Below, piece by piece: positions 6,607 to 13,232 of a stretch of DNA of 13,967 bases (position 1 is its first letter; each line of letters begins with the position of its first letter). The notes below the pieces were generated by a model, which was given only the letters and a program-made list of their open reading frames with translations, searched no databases and was not told where the DNA came from. This stretch comes from Chitinophagaceae bacterium (GTDB taxonomy: Bacteria; Bacteroidota; Bacteroidia; Chitinophagales; Chitinophagaceae), in assembly GCA_947447815.1 (NCBI GenBank), contig CANFLJ010000010.1, forward strand, positions 1 to 13,967. Direction: 5' to 3'. A program made the position numbers and the translations under genes.

Positions 6607-6661
6607 AATTTAATGGGTTAGTAAGTAAAGGGTGGGCTTAAGAGCCGCCCTTTTCTTTTTT
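6607..6661 (+). ncRNA. possible short terminated RNA upstream of radA
   Basis: This is an inferred transcript between the promoter at 6570-6600 and the intrinsic terminator at 6627-6661. It would hold about 20 bases of leader (around ATGGGTTAGTAAGT) followed by the terminator hairpin. It has no meaningful ORF (ATG GGT TAG only). It could be a small RNA, or an attenuated leader that reads through into radA under some condition. No known RNA family is recognised. Confidence 0.25.
6627..6661 (+). terminator. strong intrinsic terminator
   Basis: GGGTGGGC (6630-6637), loop TTAAGA (6638-6643) and GCCGCCC (6644-6650) form a GC-rich stem with one bulged G and one G-U pair. AAA (6627-6629) can extend it against the first T bases, and the T-rich tract TTTTCTTTTTT runs 6651-6661. 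This is a textbook Rho-independent terminator on the + strand. It is 174 bases past the rlmN stop, so it may end rlmN transcription, the short RNA starting near 6607, or both. Confidence 0.85.
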
Positions 6662-6706
6662 ATACAAGTGAAATACTATAGCATAAAAATCATCCTTTAT
6701 AACCGA

Positions 6707-6714
6707 TAACTTTG
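6707..6714 (+). promoter_or_regulatory. exact TAnnTTTG -7 element for radA
   Basis: TAACTTTG is an exact match to the Bacteroidota -7 consensus TAnnTTTG. It sits 46 bases before the radA ATG and after the terminator at 6627-6661, where a radA promoter is expected. No TTG or TTTG occurs at the usual distance upstream (around 6684-6688), so the -33 half is weak or absent. Transcription would start near 6721. Confidence 0.55.
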
Positions 6715-6760
6715 TTGCAATTCATCATCAGATAATTTCCATTTCTACAAATACATTTAT

Positions 6761-8134
6761 ATGGCTACGAGTAAAATAAAGACTGCTTTTTTCTGTTCTA
6801 ATTGTGGACATGAAAGTGCTAAGTGGCTGGGTAAATGTCCATCTTGCAACGAGTGGAATGTGTTTGTAGAAGAAGTAATATTAAAGGACAATAATGCAAA
6901 AGAATCCTGGGAAGATAATGGCAAAATAAGGAAGGGAAAAGTAGTTAATATCAAAGAAGTAAATGTACATGACGAGGAAAGAATAATATCGCCAGATGCT
7001 GAGCTGAACAGGGTTTTGGGAGGAGGCATAGTAGCAGGAAGTATCATACTTGCAGCCGGTGAGCCTGGTATAGGAAAGAGTACTTTGTTCTTACAAATAG
7101 GTCTGTTATTAAAGAACTATGTAGTACTATATATCAGTGGTGAAGAAAGTGAACAACAAGTAAAAATGCGTGCTGAAAGATTGCAGATAGAGAACGATAA
7201 TTTTTACTTACTTACCGAGACTACTACACAGAATATTTTTCAGGAAATAAAGAAATTAAAACCACAGATTGTTATTGTAGATTCTATACAAACTATACAA
7301 TCGAACTTAATAGATTCTTCTGCAGGAAGTGTATCGCAGATAAGAGAATCGGCAGCAGAATTTCAACGTTTTGCCAAAGAAACCAGTACCCCCGTTTTTC
7401 TGATAGGACATATAACAAAGGATGGAACCATTGCCGGACCAAAGATTCTGGAGCATATGGTAGATGTAGTTTTGCAATTTGAAGGGGATAGACATTATGC
7501 TTATAGAATACTCCGCACCATAAAGAATCGCTTTGGCAGTACTTCGGAACTTGGAATTTATGAGATGACGGGTAGCGGAATGAAGCAGGTAACGAACCCC
7601 TCGGAGATTCTGATTTCGCAAAGAGAAGACAACCTGAGTGGTACTGCCATAGCGGCAACAGTTGAAGGCCTGAGACCGATGTTGATAGAAGTGCAGGCAT
7701 TGGTAACACAGAGTGTATATGGCACACCTCAGCGTACCGTAACGGGCTTTGATTTGAGAAGGTTGCAACTGTTACTTGCTGTACTGGAGAAACGTGGAGG
7801 CTTTCATTTTGGGGTAAAAGATGTATTTGTAAATATTGCTGGTGGATTGAAAGTAGAAGATCCATCGATAGATTTAGCCGTTATCTGTGCACTCTTATCT
7901 TCTTATGAAGATGTGCCATTGCCAAAGAATGTCTGCTTCACGGGAGAGGTAGGATTGAATGGGGAGATAAGGGCTGTAAACCGTATCGAGCAAAGAATAG
8001 CTGAAGCAGAGAAGATGGGCTTTGATAAAATTATTGTTTCTGCATATAACAAAAAAGGGTTCGATAAAAACGCTTACAAAATAGAGGTAGTAACTTTTTC
8101 GCAAGTATATGAGATATACAAGTACCTGTTCTAA
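6761..8134 (+). CDS. radA: DNA repair/recombination protein RadA (Sms)
   Basis: This 457-residue protein is full-length RadA, a RecA-related ATPase. It drives branch migration of recombination intermediates in DNA repair and, in transformable bacteria, during uptake-DNA integration. Domains in order are: a zinc finger with Cys12, Cys15, Cys26 and Cys29 (CSNC and CPSC); the ATPase core with Walker A GEPGIGKST (100-108) and Walker B VIVDS (171-175); the RadA-specific KNRFG motif (255-259) within IKNRFGSTSELGIYEM; and a C-terminal Lon-protease-like domain (about 285-457, with VEGLRPMLIEVQAL and GGLKVEDPSIDLAV). That last domain lacks protease activity in this family and serves as a scaffold. All key residues are present. 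The promoter element at 6707-6714 precedes it. The comF-like gene begins 15 bases after its stop, so the two are probably co-transcribed. Confidence 0.97.
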   Translation: MATSKIKTAFFCSNCGHESAKWLGKCPSCNEWNVFVEEVILKDNNAKESWEDNGKIRKGKVVNIKEVNVHDEERIISPDAELNRVLGGGIVAGSIILAAGEPGIGKSTLFLQIGLLLKNYVVLYISGEESEQQVKMRAERLQIENDNFYLLTETTTQNIFQEIKKLKPQIVIVDSIQTIQSNLIDSSAGSVSQIRESAAEFQRFAKETSTPVFLIGHITKDGTIAGPKILEHMVDVVLQFEGDRHYAYRILRTIKNRFGSTSELGIYEMTGSGMKQVTNPSEILISQREDNLSGTAIAATVEGLRPMLIEVQALVTQSVYGTPQRTVTGFDLRRLQLLLAVLEKRGGFHFGVKDVFVNIAGGLKVEDPSIDLAVICALLSSYEDVPLPKNVCFTGEVGLNGEIRAVNRIEQRIAEAEKMGFDKIIVSAYNKKGFDKNAYKIEVVTFSQVYEIYKYLF

Positions 8135-8149
8135 TGCAGGTGCCATACC

Positions 8150-8848
8150 ATGAAAGAAATTATAAGAAAATATTTCTACAGCTTTCTCCATATTCTATTT
8201 CCACATAACTGTGCTAATTGCTGTGTCGACTTATTGCAGGAAGATTCCCTACTATGTTCCAGATGTTTTGCTTTACTACCCGAAACGGGCTTCTTTGATG
8301 TAGCAGATAATCCCGTGGAAAAACGGTTTTATGGCAGGGTGAAAATTACAGCAGCTGCTGCAGGATTTTATTTTAATAAGCACTCAATTATGCAGCGCAT
8401 GATAGCTCAGTTGAAATATCATGGAGATATAAAATCGGGATTGTTTCTTGGACGTCAATTAGGAATTCAACTAATCAATAGTGGACGATTTGATGAAGTA
8501 GAGGCGATAGTTCCTGTGCCATTAAATACCATAAAAGAAAAGAAGAGAGGGTACAATCAATCCTTTATTATTGCTCAGGGCATAGCGCAAGAATTTAATA
8601 GACCCATACTCAATGATGTATTAATAAGGTCTAAGAATACCGAAACGCAGACTAAGAAAAACAGGATATCCAGATTTAATAATATGCAAGGAGTGTTTGA
8701 AATAAATGAAAATAATTTAAAGAGCTTTCGGCATCTCTTGCTAATAGACGATGTAATAACCACCGGAGCTACACTAGAATCCTGCAGTGCTGCACTGCTA
8801 TTGGTTCCTGGCATGAAAATAAGTATTGCTACAGTTGCATTTGCATAG
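8150..8848 (+). CDS. comF: ComF family protein
   Basis: This 232-residue protein has the layout of the ComF/ComFC family. An N-terminal zinc ribbon has Cys21, Cys24, Cys36 and Cys39. A type-I phosphoribosyltransferase fold follows, with VPVPL at 121-125, KKRGYNQS at 131-138 and the PRPP loop LLLIDDVITTGAT (196-208). ComF proteins are needed in several bacteria for moving single-stranded DNA across the inner membrane during natural transformation. They are also widespread in bacteria not known to be competent, and GntX in E. coli is a relative. The enzyme's substrate, if any, is unknown. The gene follows radA by 15 bases, which is a meaningful pairing since both act on incoming DNA. The intact PRPP loop suggests nucleotide binding is retained. 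Confidence 0.9.
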   Translation: MKEIIRKYFYSFLHILFPHNCANCCVDLLQEDSLLCSRCFALLPETGFFDVADNPVEKRFYGRVKITAAAAGFYFNKHSIMQRMIAQLKYHGDIKSGLFLGRQLGIQLINSGRFDEVEAIVPVPLNTIKEKKRGYNQSFIIAQGIAQEFNRPILNDVLIRSKNTETQTKKNRISRFNNMQGVFEINENNLKSFRHLLLIDDVITTGATLESCSAALLLVPGMKISIATVAFA

Positions 8849-8949
8849 TGAACGAACGTTAGTAAAATAAAAAAAATTACCTAAATAAATAATTTACATT
8901 ATTTTCGCTTTTCATTCTTTTATTAGAAAAAGATAAAATAAATTGAAAA

Positions 8950-9018
8950 GGCAAAATAACTATATTGTATTATCATTCCTTGCAAGCAAAGAAGCTGCAA
9001 TGCAAGGTACATTTTGCC
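8950..9018 (+). promoter_or_regulatory. two-tier inverted repeat in arginine operon leader
   Basis: The outer arms GGCAAAAT (8950-8957) and ATTTTGCC (9011-9018) are exact reverse complements. Inside them, CCTTGCA (8978-8984) and TGCAAGG (9001-9007) are also exact reverse complements. The inner loop can pair further (AGC 8985-8987 with GCT 8994-8996). The nested geometry suggests a structured RNA leader or a set of symmetric protein sites. It lies just before the small leader ORFs (9019-9059) of the arginine operon. No T-run follows the right arms, so it is not an intrinsic terminator. Confidence 0.5.
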
Positions 9019-9038
9019 ATGCTTCCTTCATCCACTTA

Positions 9039-9059
9039 ATGCGACGACCTCGAATCTAA
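9039..9059 (+). CDS. putative arginine leader peptide MRRPRI
   Basis: ATG CGA CGA CCT CGA ATC TAA encodes Met-Arg-Arg-Pro-Arg-Ile. Three of its five sense codons after Met are arginine, all CGA, in the leader of an arginine biosynthesis operon 88 bases before the first gene. CGA is a minority arginine codon here: of nine arginine codons in argG I count two, and of nine in the GNAT gene one. This is the classic make-up of an attenuator leader peptide, where ribosomes stall when charged arginine tRNA is scarce. Its ATG overlaps the stop codon of another mini-ORF (9019-9039, Met-Leu-Pro-Ser-Ser-Thr) as TAATG. No strong terminator follows. The best candidate is a weak ACCTG (9068-9072) and CAGGT (9093-9097) stem, so the mechanism is unresolved. 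The call rests on composition and context only. Confidence 0.5.
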   Translation: MRRPRI

Positions 9060-9147
9060 ATCTTTTTACCTGGCACTTTATTTTTAATAACGCAGGTTGT
9101 ATTTAGTTCAGTAACATTTAATCGCATCATCAAAGTAAGTTTTAATA

Positions 9148-9831
9148 GTGGAAAATAATCAACAACTCATTATACGTGTAGCTAATATTTTAGACACACA
9201 TTATGCCATCAGAATAACGGATGAAATGGCTTCATCGGCAAAGGCCAGAGGTACCGGAATAGCTAAACGTACTCCAGAATATATAGCTGCTAAAATACTG
9301 GAAGGAAAGGCTGTAATAGCGCTGACGCATACCGGCATCTGGGTAGGGTTTTGTTATATAGAAGAATGGAGTCATGGAAAGTTTGTAGCCAATAGCGGAT
9401 TGATTGTAGCTCCTGAATTCAGAAAAAGTGGTGTAGCAAAACTGATTAAGAAAAAAATATTCGACTTATCCAAAGAACGATATCCTGAAGCTAAAATATT
9501 TGGCTTAACTACGGGACTTGCTGTGATGAAAATTAATAGCGAGTTAGGTTACGAGCCTGTTACCTATAGTGAACTAACTGACGACGAAGAATTCTGGGCT
9601 GGCTGCAAAAGCTGCGTAAATTTTGATATTTTGGTTAGCAAGGAAAGAAAAAATTGCATGTGTACAGCAATGTTATATGATCCTAAAGATCATTATAAAC
9701 CACAGGAGACCACCGAATACTTTGAACAGCATAAAACTGTTCTGGAAAGATTACTGAAATGGAAGCAACTATTTAAAAGTAAAGAAAGAAAAAAGTCGAT
9801 GAAATTGCTGAGTATCTTCTTTAACTTCTAA
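9148..9831 (+). CDS. GNAT acyltransferase, probable glutamate N-acyltransferase
   Basis: This 227-residue GNAT-fold protein begins the arginine operon. The acyl-CoA-binding motif A is LIVAPEFRKSGVAKLIKKKI (85-104), with the R-x-x-G-x-A loop at 92-97. MKINSELGYEPV (127-138) follows as motif B. Its place in front of argG-argC-argD-argF' makes it the likely enzyme for the first step, N-acylation of glutamate. Because ArgF' looks succinyl-specific, the donor may be succinyl-CoA (inference). An unusual feature is a cysteine cluster, Cys153-x2-Cys156-x13-Cys170-x-Cys172, which looks like a metal-binding knuckle, followed by a basic tail (about 195-219). The GTG start at 9148 is chosen because a TAA stop lies just upstream in frame (9136-9138) and the next Met is residue 27. 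It ends 29 bases before argG. Classical E. coli ArgA, with its amino-acid-kinase domain, is clearly different. Confidence 0.75.
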   Translation: MENNQQLIIRVANILDTHYAIRITDEMASSAKARGTGIAKRTPEYIAAKILEGKAVIALTHTGIWVGFCYIEEWSHGKFVANSGLIVAPEFRKSGVAKLIKKKIFDLSKERYPEAKIFGLTTGLAVMKINSELGYEPVTYSELTDDEEFWAGCKSCVNFDILVSKERKNCMCTAMLYDPKDHYKPQETTEYFEQHKTVLERLLKWKQLFKSKERKKSMKLLSIFFNF

Positions 9832-9860
9832 CAACATTATATCACCTAATCTATTTAATT

Positions 9861-11060
9861 ATGAGCAAGAAAGTTGTATTAGGTTTTTCAGGAGGATTAG
9901 ATACCACATTCTGTGTAAAACACTTTGAAGAGAAGGGCTACGAAGTACATAGTATTATTGTAAATACTGGTGGCTTTACCGAAGAAGAGCTGGCACAGAT
10001 TGAACAACATGCCTACAAGCTGGGTGTTAAAACCCATACTGCTATTAATGCAGTAAAGGGTTATTACGACAACATTATCAAGTATCTTATTTATGGCAAT
10101 GTACTGAAGAACAACACCTATCCATTAAGTGTAAGTGCAGAACGATTAAGTCAGGCTTTACATATTGCTGAACATGCTAAAATGTTGAATGCTGATGCAG
10201 TAGCACATGGTAGTACCGGAGCAGGCAATGATCAGGTAAGATTTGATATGGTATTTCATATCATGATTCCTGGAGTGGAAATTATCACCCCTATACGTGA
10301 TATGAAACTGAGTAGAGAAGCTGAAATAACTTACCTGAAAAGCAAGGGTGTAGAAATGAATTTTGATAAAGCTGTATACTCTTTCAATAAAGGTTTGTGG
10401 GGCACCAGTGTAGGGGGAAAAGAAACATTAAATTCTAAAGGAATATTACCCGAAGAAGCATGGCCTACACAGGTAACTAAAACGGATAATGATGAAGTAA
10501 AACTGACTTTTGAAAAGGGTGAAATAAAAGCAATTAACGACCAACAATTTGAACATCCAACGGAAGCAATTCAGTACTTACAAACTATTGCAGGGCCATT
10601 CGGAATAGGAAGAGATATTCATGTTGGAGATACTATTATAGGTATTAAAGGCAGAGTAGGTTTTGAAGCAGCTGCACCCATGGTGATTCTTAAAGCACAC
10701 CATGCTATAGAAAAACATGTATTGACTAAGTGGCAGTTGAACTGGAAAGATCAGCTGGCATTATTTTATGGTAACTGGCTTCATGAAGGGCAGATACTGG
10801 ATCCTGTAATGAGGGATATAGAAGCTTATCTAACCAATTCTCAGCAAAATGTAACCGGGGATGTTTTTGTATTGTTGCAACCATATCGATTTCAGGTAAT
10901 CGGGATTGAATCAAAGTATGATTTAATGTCTGCTAAGTTTGGAAAATATGGCGAAATGAATACCGGATTTACCGGAGAAGATGTGAGAGGGTTTAGTAAA
11001 ATATTTGGTAATCAGACTTCCATTTATCACAAAGTAAAAGAGGCCAACAATGAGTTATAA
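9861..11060 (+). CDS. argG: argininosuccinate synthase
   Basis: This 399-residue enzyme joins citrulline and aspartate using ATP to form argininosuccinate, the next-to-last step of arginine synthesis. The ATP pyrophosphatase P-loop is GFSGGLDTT (8-16). AHGSTGAGNDQVRFD follows in the aspartate/citrulline-binding region. The usual family version is HGCTGKGNDQVRFE, so Cys-to-Ser and Lys-to-Ala changes are seen here. They resemble what I recall of the divergent argG branch of Bacteroidota, and I do not read them as damage. WGTSVGGKETLNSKG, EHPTEAIQYL and GKYGEMNTGFTGEDVRGFSKI are further conserved blocks. The gene overlaps argC by 11 bases, which suggests coupled translation, and follows the GNAT gene by 29 bases. 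Placing argG before argC is typical of this phylum. Confidence 0.96.
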   Translation: MSKKVVLGFSGGLDTTFCVKHFEEKGYEVHSIIVNTGGFTEEELAQIEQHAYKLGVKTHTAINAVKGYYDNIIKYLIYGNVLKNNTYPLSVSAERLSQALHIAEHAKMLNADAVAHGSTGAGNDQVRFDMVFHIMIPGVEIITPIRDMKLSREAEITYLKSKGVEMNFDKAVYSFNKGLWGTSVGGKETLNSKGILPEEAWPTQVTKTDNDEVKLTFEKGEIKAINDQQFEHPTEAIQYLQTIAGPFGIGRDIHVGDTIIGIKGRVGFEAAAPMVILKAHHAIEKHVLTKWQLNWKDQLALFYGNWLHEGQILDPVMRDIEAYLTNSQQNVTGDVFVLLQPYRFQVIGIESKYDLMSAKFGKYGEMNTGFTGEDVRGFSKIFGNQTSIYHKVKEANNEL

Positions 11061-12051
11061 AATACAGGTTGGAATAATAGGTAGCGCAGGATATACAGGG
11101 GGAGAGTTAATCAGATTGCTGGTTAACCATCCTTCAGTGAACATTCAGTTTATTCATAGTTCCAGTAATGCTGGAAATAATGTAAATGATGTACATACTG
11201 ATTTGCTGGGTGATACAGATTTAAAATTTACCAATGAATTAAGTGATGATATTCAGGTATTGTTTATGTGTGTAGGTCATGGTGATGCAAGGAAGTTTTT
11301 GAGTGCTAATTCAATAAAGGATTCAATTAAAATAATTGATTTGTCTCAAGACTTCAGGTTAGCTAATTCTTCTTCGTTAGATAATAGAACCTTTGTATAC
11401 GGGCTTCCTGAATTGAATAAAAAAGCTATTGTAAGTGCAAATAATATTGCGAATCCTGGATGCTTTGCTACGGCCATTCAACTTGGATTATTGCCTTTAG
11501 CAAAAGTAGGATTGTTATCCAATATTTATACTACAGGAATTACTGGTAGTACAGGTGCTGGACAAAGTTTAAGTGCTTCTACTCATTTTAGTTGGAGAGC
11601 TAATAATATTTCTGCGTATAAAACTTTGCAACATCAGCATTGTAATGAGATACATCAGTCACTGCATCAGTTACAAGCAACATTTCCATTGGCTCCTTAT
11701 GGAGATACAGGTTTGAATTTTGTTCCATGGCGAGGTGATTTTACAAGAGGTATTTATGTTAGTTCTACTATTGAATGTAAGCTATCAATAGCTGAAGTTA
11801 CTAGACTTTATAAGGACTATTATCAGGATCATCCTTTTGCTCATTATAGCGATAAAATGATTGATCTTAAGCAGGTAGTTAATACTAATAAGTGTCTTAT
11901 TAATATAGAGCATCAAGGAAATAAATTAGTTGTTCATTCTGCCATTGACAACTTGCTAAAAGGCGCTTCGGGTCAGGCAGTTCAGAATATGAATTTAATG
12001 TTTGGACTTACAGAGGATGCTGGTCTAAAATTGAAAGCAAATAATTTTTAA
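11050..12051 (+). CDS. argC: N-acyl-gamma-glutamyl-phosphate reductase
   Basis: This 333-residue enzyme reduces N-acylglutamyl phosphate to the semialdehyde with NADPH, the third step of the ornithine branch. The nucleotide-binding GSAGYTGGEL is at 11-20. The catalytic Cys138 lies in NPGCFATA (136-142), and the catalytic His is His197 in HQHCNEI. The GSTGAGQSLSASTHFSWRAN stretch (166-185) replaces the more common SGVSGAG, as in other Bacteroidota enzymes I recall. SAIDNLLKGASGQAVQNMNLM is the conserved C-terminal block. The start codon lies inside the end of argG (11-base overlap in another frame). Argcase substrates are acetyl or succinyl forms. The sequence itself does not decide, but ArgF' points to succinyl. 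argD follows after 12 bases. Confidence 0.96.
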   Translation: MSYKIQVGIIGSAGYTGGELIRLLVNHPSVNIQFIHSSSNAGNNVNDVHTDLLGDTDLKFTNELSDDIQVLFMCVGHGDARKFLSANSIKDSIKIIDLSQDFRLANSSSLDNRTFVYGLPELNKKAIVSANNIANPGCFATAIQLGLLPLAKVGLLSNIYTTGITGSTGAGQSLSASTHFSWRANNISAYKTLQHQHCNEIHQSLHQLQATFPLAPYGDTGLNFVPWRGDFTRGIYVSSTIECKLSIAEVTRLYKDYYQDHPFAHYSDKMIDLKQVVNTNKCLINIEHQGNKLVVHSAIDNLLKGASGQAVQNMNLMFGLTEDAGLKLKANNF

Positions 12052-12063
12052 ACAGGAAATATT

Positions 12064-13206
12064 ATGTCATTATTCGATGTATATCCACTCAATAATATTA
12101 CCATAACTAAAGCACAGGGAAGTTATGTGTGGGATGAAAATGGGTTGCAATATTTAGATATGTATGGTGGACATGCAGTAATAAGTATTGGACATACACA
12201 TCCACATTGGGTAAAAAGAATTGAAGAACAACTTGAAAAAATTGCATTCTATTCTAACTCTATTATTATTCCTATTCAACATGAATTGGCAGATAAATTA
12301 GGTAAGGTTAGTGGCAAGAATGACTATCAGTTATTCTTGTGTAATAGTGGAGCAGAAGCGAACGAGAATGCTTTAAAGTTAGCCTCTTTTCATACTGGCA
12401 AGAAAAAGATAATTGCCTTTTCAAAAGGTTTTCATGGACGTACTTCACTTGCTGTTGCAGCTACTGATAATCCATCCATTGTTGCACCTGTAAACGAAAC
12501 AGACAATGTAATATTCTTACCTTTTAATGATGTAGGGGCATTAGAAGAATGCTTTTCTAAAAATGGCAATACAATAGCAGGAGTAATTGTAGAAGGTATA
12601 CAGGGTGTAGGAGGAATAAATGTAGCAAGTGATGTTTTTCTACAGTCCATAAGAACCATGTGCGATAAGTATAATGCGGTATATATAGCAGACAGTGTTC
12701 AGTGTGGGTATGGTCGTTCAGGTAAATTTTTTTCTCATGATTATGCTGCTGTAAAAGCCGACATATATACTATGGCGAAGGGAATGGGTAATGGTTTTCC
12801 AATTGGTGGAATCCTAATTTCACCGCATATCAAACCTAAGTATGGAATGCTAGGCACCACTTTTGGTGGTAACCATCTGGCATGTGCAGCAGCATTGGCT
12901 GTGCTGGAGGTAATAGAACAAGATAAACTGATAGAATCTGCAAACGAACTTGGAACATATTTAATTAATAGACTTATAGCTATTGAAGGTATTCAGAATG
13001 TAAGAGGTAAAGGGTTAATGATAGGTTTTGATGTGCCTGCTGAATTGAAAGATCTTAAGAAGAAACTATTGTTTGATTATAAAGTGTTTACTGGAGAAGC
13101 AAAACCTAATGTGATTAGACTACTCCCTTCTTTATCAATAACAAAAGAGCAAATAGATAAGTTTCTAGAAAGGCTGTCATTGGCAATAAAGGAGATAAAC
13201 GCATAA
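12064..13206 (+). CDS. argD: N-acylornithine aminotransferase
   Basis: This 380-residue class-III, PLP-dependent aminotransferase converts the acylglutamate semialdehyde to N-acylornithine. NSGAEAN (94-100) grips the cofactor phosphate. Asp210 is the pyridine-N residue. Lys239 in MAKGMGNGFPIGGI is the Schiff-base lysine, and Arg352 in NVIRLLPSL should bind substrate carboxylate. Two motif positions differ from the common pattern: DSVQCG replaces DEVQTG (Ser211 for Glu), and IQGVGG replaces IQGEGG (Val182 for the gate Glu in ornithine aminotransferase). The second appears typical of Bacteroidota versions as I remember them; the first I cannot place. AGGA at 12054-12057 lies six bases before the ATG, one of the few Shine-Dalgarno-like sites in the window. 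The gene sits 12 bases after argC and 26 bases before argF'. Confidence 0.95.
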   Translation: MSLFDVYPLNNITITKAQGSYVWDENGLQYLDMYGGHAVISIGHTHPHWVKRIEEQLEKIAFYSNSIIIPIQHELADKLGKVSGKNDYQLFLCNSGAEANENALKLASFHTGKKKIIAFSKGFHGRTSLAVAATDNPSIVAPVNETDNVIFLPFNDVGALEECFSKNGNTIAGVIVEGIQGVGGINVASDVFLQSIRTMCDKYNAVYIADSVQCGYGRSGKFFSHDYAAVKADIYTMAKGMGNGFPIGGILISPHIKPKYGMLGTTFGGNHLACAAALAVLEVIEQDKLIESANELGTYLINRLIAIEGIQNVRGKGLMIGFDVPAELKDLKKKLLFDYKVFTGEAKPNVIRLLPSLSITKEQIDKFLERLSLAIKEINA

Positions 13207-13232
13207 TTCGTTTTGCATAAAAAGTATTAAGT

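Noticed and set aside
7293..7865. 190-codon minus-strand open frame inside radA
   Set aside because: It lies fully antisense to conserved RadA domains, and the product looks random.
9008..9016. Promoter -7 element TACATTTTG before the arginine leader
   Set aside because: It has one base too many against TAnnTTTG, and no TTG lies at the right distance, so I left it out of the features.
9068..9097. Intrinsic terminator after the arginine leader peptide
   Set aside because: Only a 5-bp ACCTG/CAGGT stem with a 20-base loop and no T-run after it. Too weak to call.
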